A stretch of DNA of 64,000 nucleotides from Novosphingobium sp. UBA6272 (GTDB taxonomy: Bacteria > Pseudomonadota > Alphaproteobacteria > Sphingomonadales > Sphingomonadaceae). The stretch spans positions 181,495 to 245,494 of the forward strand of contig NZ_DJUW01000017.1 in NCBI RefSeq assembly GCF_002440635.1, read 5' to 3'. This document shows, in pieces, positions 42,493-51,036 of this stretch; positions within the stretch are counted from its first letter, which is position 1; each line of letters begins with the position of its first letter. The notes under the pieces are model-generated. The model did not search any database, was not told the origin of the DNA, and saw only the letters and a program-made list of their open reading frames with translations. A program made the position numbers and the translations under genes.

Positions 42493-43959
42493 ATGAAGTC
42501 CAATCGTATCCGCCGTTCTGTCCTCCCCCTGGGACTGGCCGGGGTCATGGCCGTGGCAATCGCCACGGGTGCTGGCTTTTCGTCCAGCGCCGTCGTTGCC
42601 AAGCCCGCGCCTGACAAGGTGGCGGCCGAAGCCAGGAAAGCACTGGCCAGTGGGCAGGTCGAAAAAGCCATTGCGATGGCCGAAGAACTGGTCGCCGCGA
42701 ACCCGAAGGAAGCCGGCTACCGGGCGATCCTGGGCCAGGCCTACCTGCGCGCAGGTCGCTTTGAATCGGCCGCGCAGTCGCTCGACGATGCGATGAAGCT
42801 GGGTGACAATTCGGCCCGCACCGCGCTTAGTCTCAGTTTGGCCTATTCGGGCATGGGCAAGAACCGCGAAGCGGTGGCGATCCTTGACGATTGGCGCGAT
42901 GCGATCCCGGTTGCGGACCTTGGCCTGGCTTATGCCCTGGCCGGCGAATCGAGCCGCGGTGTCGCGATTCTTTCGGATGCGCTGCGCGGCGGTGAAAACA
43001 CTCCGAAGCTGCGCCAGAACCTGGCCTATGCCTTTGCCCTCGATGGTCGCTGGCGTGAAGCCCGGCTAATGGCCGCTCAGGACGTTCCGGCTGACAAGCT
43101 GGACGCCCGGATCAGCAGCTGGGCCAGCCGTTCACGTCCCGAAGACGGCCGCGTCCGCGTCGCCGGCCTGCTCGGCGCTCCGGTCCGTGCAGACCAAGGG
43201 ATGCCGGCCCAATTGGCGCTAAATGCCAGCCCCGATCAGGAACAGCTGGCCGCCGAAACCGGTGCCCAGCGCGCCCCGGCTCCGACTTTTGCCGCGAATG
43301 GCGAGCTGCCTGCGGCGAATGCCAATCCGACCGAACTGGCCCAATATCAGCCAGTCAGCGCGCCCGTGGCAGAAGCGGCTCCGGCTGAACCGGTCCCGGC
43401 CCGCAGCTTTGCCGCGACCTTCAGCGAAACCCCGGTGGTTCAGCCGATCCCGGCTTCGTTGCCCGATCGCTCGGTTGCACCCAAGGCCAAGAAGCCGGCC
43501 CGTGCTGTTGCTGCTCAGGTTGCTGTCGCTCCAGCGGCACCCGCTGCACACCGTCCGGGCCTGCGTCCGCGCCGCGCCGCTGCGCCGGTGATCGGCAAGG
43601 GTTCCAGCCACGCTGTCCAGCTTGGTTCGTTCTCGAGCGAACAGGGTGCCCGTCGCGCCTGGGGCTATTACGCCGCCCGCAACGCCGAACTACGCAATTT
43701 CAGGATGAACATCACCCCGGCCACTGTCCGCGGCAAGAAGTTCTGGCGCGTTGCCGCCGTGGGCCTTGACGGCAACGGTGCGGGCGGGCTGTGTTCCAAG
43801 GTCAAGTCGCGCGGAGGGGTCTGCTTCGCCTATGCGACCACGGGCCGCGCCGCCAATGCTCCGGCCTATGCTGCCAAGGCCAAGCCCAAGGCACCGGCCA
43901 TGGCTGCAGCCAAGCCCAAGGCTGCTCCGGCCGGGCCGAGCAACGCCCGCAAGAAATAA
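42493..43959 (+). CDS. Exported TPR and SPOR-domain protein
   Basis: A 488-residue protein: signal-like N-terminus (RSVLPLGLAGVMAVAIATGAGF), TPR-like helical repeats (about 38-200: VEKAIAMAEELVAANPKEAGY, YLRAGRFESAAQSLDDAM, AYSGMGKNREAVAIL), a long Ala/Pro linker, and a SPOR domain (about 365-450, SHAVQLGSFSSEQGARRAW to GGLCSKVKSRGG). A Lys/Ala/Pro tail ends it. ATG 42493 has AAGGGAG 7 bp upstream. It is the third gene of the ParA-RHH cassette, and SPOR suggests septal peptidoglycan targeting. A hairpin at 44002-44032 probably ends the operon. Confidence 0.87.
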   Translation: MKSNRIRRSVLPLGLAGVMAVAIATGAGFSSSAVVAKPAPDKVAAEARKALASGQVEKAIAMAEELVAANPKEAGYRAILGQAYLRAGRFESAAQSLDDAMKLGDNSARTALSLSLAYSGMGKNREAVAILDDWRDAIPVADLGLAYALAGESSRGVAILSDALRGGENTPKLRQNLAYAFALDGRWREARLMAAQDVPADKLDARISSWASRSRPEDGRVRVAGLLGAPVRADQGMPAQLALNASPDQEQLAAETGAQRAPAPTFAANGELPAANANPTELAQYQPVSAPVAEAAPAEPVPARSFAATFSETPVVQPIPASLPDRSVAPKAKKPARAVAAQVAVAPAAPAAHRPGLRPRRAAAPVIGKGSSHAVQLGSFSSEQGARRAWGYYAARNAELRNFRMNITPATVRGKKFWRVAAVGLDGNGAGGLCSKVKSRGGVCFAYATTGRAANAPAYAAKAKPKAPAMAAAKPKAAPAGPSNARKK

Positions 43960-44001
43960 CACCGAAAACCGGGTCACAACGGGCAGAAAAGCCCACGCCA
44001 G

Positions 44002-44032
44002 CCCCCTTCCGCCACCCGGTGGGAGGGGGTTT
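44002..44032. terminator. Bidirectional hairpin between TPR/SPOR gene and pyrC'
   Basis: CCCCCTTCC (44002-44010) pairs with GGGAGGGGG (44021-44029), allowing one G-T pair, around a 10-base loop. TTT follows on the plus strand. It lies between two convergent genes. Confidence 0.6.
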
Positions 44033-44033
44033 G

Positions 44034-45269
44034 CTATAGGTCGATCGGCATGCCGCCCTTGAACAGCGCGGTTACCCGGCCTTCAACCCCTTGCTTGTCG
44101 AACGGGGTATTGCCTGCCGCCGCTGCCATCATGTCCGAATCGACCACCCACGGCTTGGCCGGATCGATCAGCGCCACGTCGGCTTCCGAGCCGACCGCCA
44201 GCTTGCCTGCGTCAACTCCGAGGATTGCAGCAGGATTGGTCGCAATCAGTTCAAAGGCCCGCGCCAGATCAATCACCCCATCGCGCACGAGGCTGAGCGT
44301 CAACGGCAGCAGGGTTTCAGCACCGGCCATGCCGGGTTCGGCATCGGTGAAGGGCAGGCGCTTGTCCTCCGGCCCGCGCGGATCGTGGCCCGAGGCGATC
44401 ACGTCGATCGTGCCGTCGCCGATTGCTGCGCGCACCGCCTGGCGGTCCGCCTCGCTGCGCAGCGGCGGGGACAGCTTGGTGAAAGTGCGGTAGTCACCCA
44501 GCGCCACGTCGGAGAGCATTAAGTGGGCGGGGGTAACTCCAGCCGTCACCTTCATGCCGCGCTGCTTGGCGTGGCGCACCAGATCCAGAGCCCGCGCCGT
44601 CGTCACCTGCCGGATGTGCAGCCGCGCTCCGGACATCTCGGCCAGGGCCAGATCGCGCGCCACGGCCAGCGCCTCGGCCTCGGCGGGGGCGGCGGGCAGG
44701 CCGAGCCGGGTCGCCATTTCCCCGGCGGTGGCAACCGCGTTGCCAGTCAGCCCCGAATCCTCGGCATGGGTCACCACGGTCAGCCCCAGCATCGCGCAAT
44801 AGGACAGCAGCCGGTGCATCACGCCGGTATCGGCGATCCAGCGTCGCCCGGTGGCGACCGCCTTGGCCCCGGCATCGCGCATCAGCGCCAGCTCGGCGAG
44901 TTCAAGCCCTTCCAGACCGCGCGTCGCGGCGGCAAGCGGATGGACCCACAGGTCGGGCTTGCCCGATTGCGCGGCGAACCGCACCGCAGACCGCTTGTCC
45001 AGCACCACGCCCTGATCGGGCATCAGCGCGGCGCGGGTGATACCGCCGAAATGGAACGCCGGCTTATCGATCGCGAAAACGCCCAGATCGACCAAGCCGG
45101 GAGCGATCAGGGCTCCGCGGGCATCGATCACCAGATCGCCGTCCTGCGGTTCGGCCCCGCCCAGTGCGGTGATCCGCCCGCCGGCGCAGCGCAGCGTACC
45201 CGGAACCGGCCGGGCCCCGGGCAGGACCAGCTGGCCGTTGAAGATGGTCAGGGGACGGACGCTGCTCAT
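44034..45269 (-). CDS. pyrC': Inactive dihydroorotase homolog PyrC'
   Basis: A 411-residue amidohydrolase-fold protein next to pyrB. True dihydroorotases have PGLVDxHxH. Here the segment reads PGLVDLGVF (58-66), so both zinc His are replaced (Gly63, Phe65). The catalytic Asp segment, normally TDHAPH, reads SGHDPRG. It is therefore very likely a non-catalytic subunit, as PyrC' of pseudomonads, which is needed to assemble the ATCase dodecamer. A separate active pyrC must exist elsewhere. ATG 45269 overlaps the pyrB TGA by 4 bp (ATGA), with GGAGG 7 bp upstream; a start at 45275 is too close to that site. Confidence 0.88.
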   Translation of the reverse strand: MSSVRPLTIFNGQLVLPGARPVPGTLRCAGGRITALGGAEPQDGDLVIDARGALIAPGLVDLGVFAIDKPAFHFGGITRAALMPDQGVVLDKRSAVRFAAQSGKPDLWVHPLAAATRGLEGLELAELALMRDAGAKAVATGRRWIADTGVMHRLLSYCAMLGLTVVTHAEDSGLTGNAVATAGEMATRLGLPAAPAEAEALAVARDLALAEMSGARLHIRQVTTARALDLVRHAKQRGMKVTAGVTPAHLMLSDVALGDYRTFTKLSPPLRSEADRQAVRAAIGDGTIDVIASGHDPRGPEDKRLPFTDAEPGMAGAETLLPLTLSLVRDGVIDLARAFELIATNPAAILGVDAGKLAVGSEADVALIDPAKPWVVDSDMMAAAAGNTPFDKQGVEGRVTALFKGGMPIDL

Positions 45270-46258
45270 GCCCATCCCTCCACCTTGCGGCTTCGCCGGG
45301 TCAGCACATCGAGGCAGGCCATGCGGATCGCCACGCCCATCTCGACCTGGGCGGTGATGGCGCTGCGGCCCGGCAGGTCGGCGACATTGCTGTCGATCTC
45401 GATCCCGCGGTTCATCGGCCCCGGATGCATGACCAGCGCGTCGCCCTTGGCCCGGGCCAGCCGGTCCAGCGTCAGGCCGTAAAGGTGGCGGTATTCGCGC
45501 GGGCTGGGGATGAACTGGCCGCTCATCCGTTCCTGTTGCAGCCGAAGCATCATTACTACGTCAGCCCCGGCCAGGGCAGCGTCGAAGTCGTAATAGGGCC
45601 GCACCTTCAGCGCCTCGATATCGGCGGGCATCAGCGCGGGCGGAGCGCAGACCCGCACCTCGGCCCCCAGCGTGGTCAGGCAGTGGATGTTTGAACGGGC
45701 GACCCGGCTGTGCAGGATGTCGCCGCAGATCGTGATCGTCAGACCGGCGAATTCGCCCTTGGCCTTCCGGATCGTCAATGCATCGAGCAGGCCCTGGGTC
45801 GGGTGCTCGTGCTGTCCGTCCCCGGCATTGAGCACCGGGCAATCGACCTTCTCGGCGATCAGCCGCACCGCGCCCGAACTCTGGTGGCGGATCACCATCG
45901 CATCGGCGTGCATCGCGTTCAGCGTCATCGCCGTGTCGATCAGCGTTTCGCCTTTCTTCACCGAGCTTTGCGCGACCAGCATGTTGACCACGTCGGCGCC
46001 AAGGCGCTTCCCCGCAATTTCGAAGCTGAGCAGTGTCCGGGTGGAGTTTTCGAAGAAGGCGTTGATGATCGTCAGCCCGGCCAGGCGGTCATCGCGCTTG
46101 TGCGGCTGGCGGTTCAGTTCGACCCATTGTTCCGCCTCGTCGAGCAGGAACAGGATCTCCCACGGGGCGAGTCCGGCCAGCGCGATCAGGTCGCGCTGCG
46201 GGAAGGCGGCGGAACCGGCAGGGTAGCGGTCCGCGTGCGGTGCGTTCGGCGATGTCAT
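45266..46258 (-). CDS. pyrB: Aspartate carbamoyltransferase catalytic subunit
   Basis: A 330-residue ATCase catalytic chain, which joins carbamoyl phosphate and aspartate in pyrimidine synthesis. The carbamoyl-phosphate site FENSTRTLLSFE (about residues 65-76) is intact. HQSSGAV, GDGQHEHPTQGLLD and MHPGPMNRGIEI are also conserved. ATG 46258 gives the usual length. An ATG at 46282 is possible, but its upstream AAGGG is too close to be a good site. It forms an operon with pyrC', the assembly subunit. No pyrI regulatory gene is present, as expected for this ATCase class. Confidence 0.95.
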   Translation of the reverse strand: MTSPNAPHADRYPAGSAAFPQRDLIALAGLAPWEILFLLDEAEQWVELNRQPHKRDDRLAGLTIINAFFENSTRTLLSFEIAGKRLGADVVNMLVAQSSVKKGETLIDTAMTLNAMHADAMVIRHQSSGAVRLIAEKVDCPVLNAGDGQHEHPTQGLLDALTIRKAKGEFAGLTITICGDILHSRVARSNIHCLTTLGAEVRVCAPPALMPADIEALKVRPYYDFDAALAGADVVMMLRLQQERMSGQFIPSPREYRHLYGLTLDRLARAKGDALVMHPGPMNRGIEIDSNVADLPGRSAITAQVEMGVAIRMACLDVLTRRSRKVEGWA

Positions 46259-46410
46259 TGAAGACGGTGCCTTAGCCACCATGCCCTTCTGTGGCAAGCA
46301 CGGCTTCTTGCTTGTCACCCGCCGATGCTGCTTGGGTGCTGGTCGATGCCGGACTCGCCAAGCGCCCGGGCGGTCCCTATGTCCCGGCAAACGGTTGCAA
46401 GGGACACGGC

Positions 46411-48294
46411 ATGACATTCGCCCGCAAAGTCTGGCATTTTCTGGTGGCGATCAAGGACGGCCTGGTCCTGGTCTTCATGCTGATGTTTTTCATCTTGCTT
46501 TATGGGATTCTCACAGGGCGACCCAGCCCGGGAACGTTGGTCGATGGAGCCTTGCTGCTGCGAATCAATGGCGTGGTGGTGGAAGAGCCCGCTCCGCGTG
46601 ATCCCTTGCAGGGTCTGTTCGGCGGGGCATCCCAACCGCGCGAATACAAGGCCCGCGACCTGACCCGGGCGATCGAGCTTGCGGCCGAGGATGACCGGAT
46701 CAAGGCGGTTGTGCTCGATCTGTCGCAGTTCATGGGCGGCGGGCTGGTCAACATGCAGGAACTGGGCGCGGCGATGGACAAGGTCCGCGCCGCCAAAAAG
46801 CCGGTGCTGACCTATGCCATGGCCTATACCGATGACGGGGTGATGCTTGCGGCCCATGCCAGCGAGGTCTGGCTGCACCCGCTGGGCGGGGCATTCGTGA
46901 CCGGACCCGGCGGCAACCGGCTGTACTATGCCAACCTGCTGAAGCGCTACAACGTCAAGGTCCACGTCTACAAGGTCGGCACGTTCAAGGACGCGGTGGA
47001 GCCCTATATTCTCGACAAGGGCTCCGACCCATCGAAGGAAGCCCGCCGCGCGGTGCTGGGCTCGGTCTGGGATGCGTGGAAGGCCGATGTGGCCAAGGCC
47101 CGGCCCAAGGCCAATATCCAGCTGGTCACAAGCGACCCGGCCGGCTGGCTCGAGGCCGCCGGGGGCGATGCCGGCAAGGCCGCGCTGAGCGCCGGTCTGG
47201 TCGACAAACTGGGCGATGAAGTGGCCTTTGGCGACCGGGTCAAGGCGATCGCTGGCGAAGACGTGCTGGCCGAAGTGCCCGGCAGCTTTGCCCACAACCG
47301 CTATGAAACCCTGCTGGCTGCTCATCCGGAAGAGGACGGCGGCGAGGAAGTGGCCGTAGTCACCGTCGCCGGGCAGATCGTCGACGGCAAGGCCGGACCG
47401 GGGCTGGCCGGCGGCGACCGGATCGCGAAACTGATCGACAAGGCCAATACCGAGGATGCCAAGGCGCTGGTCCTGCGGGTCGATTCGCCTGGCGGCTCGG
47501 TCTATGCCTCCGAACGGATCCGGCTTGCGCTGGAACGTTTCAAGGCCAAGGGACGCCCGGTCGTGGTCTCCATGGCCAACGTCGCGGCCAGCGGCGGCTA
47601 TTGGGTATCAACCCCGGCCAGCCGGATCTTTGCCGAACCCGGGACAATCACCGGATCGATCGGGATCTTCGCGTTGATCCCCAGCTTCGAACAGACGCTG
47701 CAGAGCTTCGGGGTCAGTTCCGACGGGGTCAAGACCACCCCGCTGTCGGGCCAGCCCGACCTGCTGGGCGGTTTGACCCCTGAAGCCGAGCGGATGATGC
47801 AGGCCAATATCGAAAGCAATTACGGGCGCTTCATCGGTCTGGTCGCCAAATCACGCGGCAAGCAGCCGGCGCAGATCGAGGCGATTGCCGAAGGGCGCGT
47901 CTGGGATGGCGGAACCGCGCGCCAGAACGGCCTGGTCGACCAGTTCGGCGGGCTCGACGATGCGCTGGCCTTCGCGGCGAGCGCGGCCAAGCTGGAGAAA
48001 TGGCACGCCGAATATTACGGCAGCGATGCCGATCCCTATGGCTCGCTGCTCGATCGGCTGATGGGCGGCGATGAAGAGGAGGAGGGTCAGCAGTCGGCAA
48101 CCGACCTAGCCGGACTGTTTGCTGCGCAACAGGAGCAGCGGCTGGCCGGCGCCCTGGCCGAATTGCAGTGGCTCGGCACTGTGCGCGGAGCCCAGGCCTA
48201 TTGCCTCGATTGCCAGGTTCCCCTCAAATCGGTCCTGCCCCGGGGCAGGACGGGATGGGCGGCAAATCTGGCCACCGTTCTAGGACTGCGCTGA
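46411..48294 (+). CDS. sppA: Signal peptide peptidase SppA, 67-kDa type
   Basis: A 627-residue membrane-anchored serine protease that degrades leftover signal peptides. One N-terminal span (about residues 10-33) is followed by two tandem ClpP-like S49 domains. The Ser/Lys dyad is split between them as in E. coli: general-base Lys193 in KVGTFKDAVEP, and nucleophile Ser394 in ANVAASGGYW. The start ATG 46411 begins at the anchor; an earlier in-frame ATG at 46291 would add 40 unrelated residues. tRNA-Leu follows. The last 60 residues, with Cys pair CLDC, are not part of the known domain. Confidence 0.95.
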   Translation: MTFARKVWHFLVAIKDGLVLVFMLMFFILLYGILTGRPSPGTLVDGALLLRINGVVVEEPAPRDPLQGLFGGASQPREYKARDLTRAIELAAEDDRIKAVVLDLSQFMGGGLVNMQELGAAMDKVRAAKKPVLTYAMAYTDDGVMLAAHASEVWLHPLGGAFVTGPGGNRLYYANLLKRYNVKVHVYKVGTFKDAVEPYILDKGSDPSKEARRAVLGSVWDAWKADVAKARPKANIQLVTSDPAGWLEAAGGDAGKAALSAGLVDKLGDEVAFGDRVKAIAGEDVLAEVPGSFAHNRYETLLAAHPEEDGGEEVAVVTVAGQIVDGKAGPGLAGGDRIAKLIDKANTEDAKALVLRVDSPGGSVYASERIRLALERFKAKGRPVVVSMANVAASGGYWVSTPASRIFAEPGTITGSIGIFALIPSFEQTLQSFGVSSDGVKTTPLSGQPDLLGGLTPEAERMMQANIESNYGRFIGLVAKSRGKQPAQIEAIAEGRVWDGGTARQNGLVDQFGGLDDALAFAASAAKLEKWHAEYYGSDADPYGSLLDRLMGGDEEEEGQQSATDLAGLFAAQQEQRLAGALAELQWLGTVRGAQAYCLDCQVPLKSVLPRGRTGWAANLATVLGLR

Positions 48295-48369
48295 ACTGAA
48301 CCGCTAACCCTTGCCCTTTCAGCGCGCGGCCACTAAGGGCCACGCCTTGATTCACACTTCGTCGGGCTT

Positions 48370-48454
48370 GCGGGCGTGGCGGAACTGGTAGACGCGCTGG
48401 TTTTAGGTACCAGTATCGCAAGATGTGGGGGTTCGAGTCCCTTCGCCCGCACCA
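48370..48454 (+). tRNA. trnL: tRNA-Leu (anticodon TAG)
   Basis: 85 bases with acceptor stem GCGGGCG/CGCCCGC, anticodon stem CTGGT/ACCAG with loop TTTAGGT (anticodon 48404-48406), a long class II variable arm (TATCGCAAGATGT), GGTTCGAGTCC T arm, and encoded ACCA. Confidence 0.97.
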
Positions 48455-48509
48455 GTACCGGCCCGCTTCCTCCGCCGAAGCGCATTTTTGCTAGAAGGCT
48501 TCCATTGTC

Positions 48510-50069
48510 ATGCAGATTGTCGAGACCAGCAACCAGGGTTTGAAGCGCGCCTACACGGTGACGATCAACGCGAAGGACATCGCCGCGAAGATCGACGGCG
48601 AAGTCACCAAGATCGCTCCGCAGGTGCGCATGCCGGGCTTCCGTCCGGGCAAGGTGCCGGCCAATCTGGTCAAGAAGATGCACGGCCCGCAGCTCCACCA
48701 GGAAGCGCTCAATACCACCGTGCGTGAAGCGATCGACAAGGTGATCGCCGACAACAAGCTGCGTCCCGCGATGCAGCCGCAGATTGCGCTGGGCGAAGGC
48801 TATGAAGAAGGCAAGGATGCCGAGCTGACGGTCGATCTGGAAGTTCTTCCGGTCATCGAAACTCCCTCGCTGGAAGGTCTCAAGCTGGAAAAGCTGGTCG
48901 TTCCGGTGGCCGAAACCGAAGTTGACGAGCAGCTGGCCAAGCTGGCCGCCGGTGCCAAGAGCTTCACCGATGCCAAGAAGGGCAAGAAGGCCGAAAACGG
49001 CGATCAGCTGATCATCGACTTCGTCGGCAAGCTCGATGGCGTGGCCTTCGATGGCGGCAGCGCCACCGACACCGCGCTGGAACTGGGCGCCAACCGCTTC
49101 ATCCCCGGCTTCGAAGAGCAGCTGGTGGGCGTGAAGGCCGGCGACGAGAAGACCATCACCGTGACCTTCCCGGCTGACTATCCGGCCGAAAACCTCAAGG
49201 GCCAGGCCGCGACCTTCGACATCACCGTCAAGGCGGTGAAGGTTCCGGGTGAAAGCACCCCGGACGACGATTTCGCCAAGTCGCTGGGTCTTGAAAGCCT
49301 TGAGCAGCTCAAGGGCCTGCTGCGCGGCCAGCTGGAGCAGGAAAGTGCCGGGCTGACCCGCACCCAGATGAAGCGCGCACTGCTCGATCTGCTCGCCGCC
49401 GATCACGATTTCGATGTTCCGCCGAGCATGGTCGAGGCGGAATTCCAGCAGATCTGGGCCCAGCTTCAGCAGGAAGCCCAGAACGAGCCCGATCCGGCCG
49501 AGGCGCTGAAGGAAATCGAGGCTGAAAAGGAAGACTATCGCACGATCGCCGTGCGCCGCGTCCGCCTGGGCCTGCTGCTCTCCGAAATCGGTCAGGCTAA
49601 CGGCGTCGAAGTGACTAGCCAAGAAATGCAGATGCTGGTCACCCAGGCGGCGCAGCAGTACCGTCAGGAAGACCGCCAGCGCTTCGTCGAATTCATCCAG
49701 CAGGATCCGCTTGCCGCGGCCCAGCTGCGTGCCCCGCTTTATGAAGACAAGGTCGTCGACTTCCTGTTCGACAAGGCCGAAGTCACCGAACGCGAAGTGA
49801 CCAAGGAAGAGCTGCAGGCCGCGATCGAGGCCGAAGAAACCGCTCCGGCCCCGGCCAAGGCGAAGAAGGCCCCGGCCCCGGCCAAGGCGAAGAAGGCCCC
49901 GGCCAAGAAGGCTGCCGCCAAGGCTGACGACAAGCCGGCCAAGGAAGCCAAGAAGGAAGCGGCCCCCAAGGCTGAGAAGAAGGAAGCCGCTCCCAAGGCC
50001 GAGAAGGCTGAGAAGCCTGCTGCCGACAAGAAGCCGGCCGCCAAGAAGGCTCCCGCCAAGAAGGCCTGA
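48510..50069 (+). CDS. tig: Trigger factor with Lys/Ala-rich C-terminal tail
   Basis: A 519-residue ribosome-bound chaperone and prolyl isomerase. The N-terminal ribosome-binding domain carries the signature GFRPGKVP (around residue 46). The FKBP-type PPIase domain spans about 150-245 (NGDQLIIDFVGKLDGVAFDGG), and the helical C-terminal arms run to about 440. The last 75 residues are Ala/Lys/Pro/Glu repeats (KKAPAPAKAKKAPAKKAAAK and similar), a histone-H1-like tail not found in E. coli Tig (432 residues). The tail may bind nucleic acid or ribosomes. A hairpin terminator follows at 50092. Confidence 0.95.
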   Translation: MQIVETSNQGLKRAYTVTINAKDIAAKIDGEVTKIAPQVRMPGFRPGKVPANLVKKMHGPQLHQEALNTTVREAIDKVIADNKLRPAMQPQIALGEGYEEGKDAELTVDLEVLPVIETPSLEGLKLEKLVVPVAETEVDEQLAKLAAGAKSFTDAKKGKKAENGDQLIIDFVGKLDGVAFDGGSATDTALELGANRFIPGFEEQLVGVKAGDEKTITVTFPADYPAENLKGQAATFDITVKAVKVPGESTPDDDFAKSLGLESLEQLKGLLRGQLEQESAGLTRTQMKRALLDLLAADHDFDVPPSMVEAEFQQIWAQLQQEAQNEPDPAEALKEIEAEKEDYRTIAVRRVRLGLLLSEIGQANGVEVTSQEMQMLVTQAAQQYRQEDRQRFVEFIQQDPLAAAQLRAPLYEDKVVDFLFDKAEVTEREVTKEELQAAIEAEETAPAPAKAKKAPAPAKAKKAPAKKAAAKADDKPAKEAKKEAAPKAEKKEAAPKAEKAEKPAADKKPAAKKAPAKKA

Positions 50070-50091
50070 CCCTCAAGGCATTGGTATAACA

Positions 50092-50127
50092 AAAGGGCGT
50101 CCCCGCGGGGGCGCCCTTTCTCGTTTG
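50092..50127 (+). terminator. Hairpin after tig
   Basis: AAAGGGCGTCCCC (50092-50104) pairs with GGGGGCGCCCTTT (50107-50119) with one G-T pair. The tight centre would open to a small loop. TTTCTCGTTT follows. It also lies at the 3' end of the convergent DUF2892 gene. Confidence 0.75.
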
Positions 50128-50131
50128 GGCC

Positions 50132-50320
50132 TCAGCGCGCCTTGCAGGTGTTGAGGCCGAACAACGCATAGGCCGGGCACCAGCCGATCAGGCCGGTCAG
50201 CAGCGGCACCACCCCGATCCAGGTCCAGGGCGTGTAGTGGCCAGTCACGGCCAGCCCCAGCAGCACCAGCCCCGCGATGATCCGCAGCATGCGATCGGTT
50301 TGTCCTTCGTTTCTGGTCAT
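50132..50320 (-). CDS. DUF2892 (YgaP-type) small membrane protein
   Basis: A 62-residue inner-membrane protein with two spans (LRIIAGLVLLGLAVTGHY and WIGVVPLLTGLIGWCPAYALF). It ends in the family signature GWCPAYALFGLNTCKA, with two conserved Cys. This is the DUF2892 domain, also found as the membrane part of YgaP rhodaneses and often linked to sulfide or redox sensing. It stands alone here; a Crp/Fnr-type regulator sits 1.8 kb away but is separated by another operon. Confidence 0.9.
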   Translation of the reverse strand: MTRNEGQTDRMLRIIAGLVLLGLAVTGHYTPWTWIGVVPLLTGLIGWCPAYALFGLNTCKAR

Positions 50321-50424
50321 GATCGGTTCCTTCGTTTGTTGTTCGCGGAACAGGATTTGCAGGTTCGGGCGAGGCGGTCTGTGATTTAGTCACAATGTCC
50401 GAAAATGGGTGAGGGTGAGCCCGT

Positions 50425-50460
50425 TTGACTGAAGGTTCTTTCGCTATTATACACTGTATA
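50425..50460 (+). promoter_or_regulatory. Promoter and operator of the TetR-hydrolase operon (leaderless)
   Basis: TTGACT (50425-50430), a 17-bp spacer and TATACA (50448-50453) form a good sigma70 promoter. The 13-bp palindrome TATACACTGTATA (50448-50460) covers the -10 and abuts the GTG at 50461. The expected transcript start is at or within a base of that GTG, so the message should have no leader. Confidence 0.7.
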
Positions 50461-51036
50461 GTGACGACTCGCGATCAGATCCTTGCTTGCGCCAGGGCGG
50501 AACTGGAACGATCCGGGATCGCCGGCTTCAGCCTGCGCCGGGTCAGCGCCGCGGCTGGCCTGACGCCGATGGCGATCTATTGGCACTTCAAGAACCGCGA
50601 AGCGTTGCTGGCAGCGGTGGCCAGCGAATCCTTCGCGGTCTGGCAAGCGCGGGCCGAGCGCATTCCGGCCGGCGATCCGGTCCGTTGGCTGCAGCGGATG
50701 GTGGGCGAATACCTGGCTTTCTCGCTGGACCAGCCGCAGCATTTCGACGCCTGCTTTGTCTTCCGCGCCAGCCCGCGCCGCCGCCAGATCCGCGATTTTC
50801 GCGCCGACCAGCTAGGCGTGGTGGCGCTGATGGTCCGCCAGATCGAGACCGGACAGGCCTCAGGCCGGCTCACGCCCGGCGATCCGCTGGAATTTGCTTT
50901 CGCGCTGTGGGCCCAGGTCCATGGCCTGGTCATGCTGCACCGCAGCGACGGGATCACCCTGTCTCGCACCGCCCTGCTTTCTCTGGGTCGGCGCTGTGCC
51001 GACCGCCTGCTGCAACCACCGGGAGCCTTACAATGA
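50461..51036 (+). CDS. TetR-family regulator, probably leaderless
   Basis: A 191-residue repressor. The helix-turn-helix is ELERSGIAGFSLRRVSAAAGLTPMAIYWHFKNRE, given here in two parts: ELERSGIAGFSLRRV, and AGLTPMAIYWHFKNRE (about residues 29-44). The ligand-binding domain has a TetR_C-type LWAQVHGLVMLH helix. A start at TTG 50425 would lie upstream of the -10 element; GTG 50461 is preferred because the promoter predicts transcription beginning there. A palindrome over the -10 makes autorepression likely. Its TGA overlaps the ATG of the hydrolase gene, so the two form one operon and the hydrolase substrate may be the inducer. Confidence 0.88.
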   Translation: MTTRDQILACARAELERSGIAGFSLRRVSAAAGLTPMAIYWHFKNREALLAAVASESFAVWQARAERIPAGDPVRWLQRMVGEYLAFSLDQPQHFDACFVFRASPRRRQIRDFRADQLGVVALMVRQIETGQASGRLTPGDPLEFAFALWAQVHGLVMLHRSDGITLSRTALLSLGRRCADRLLQPPGALQ

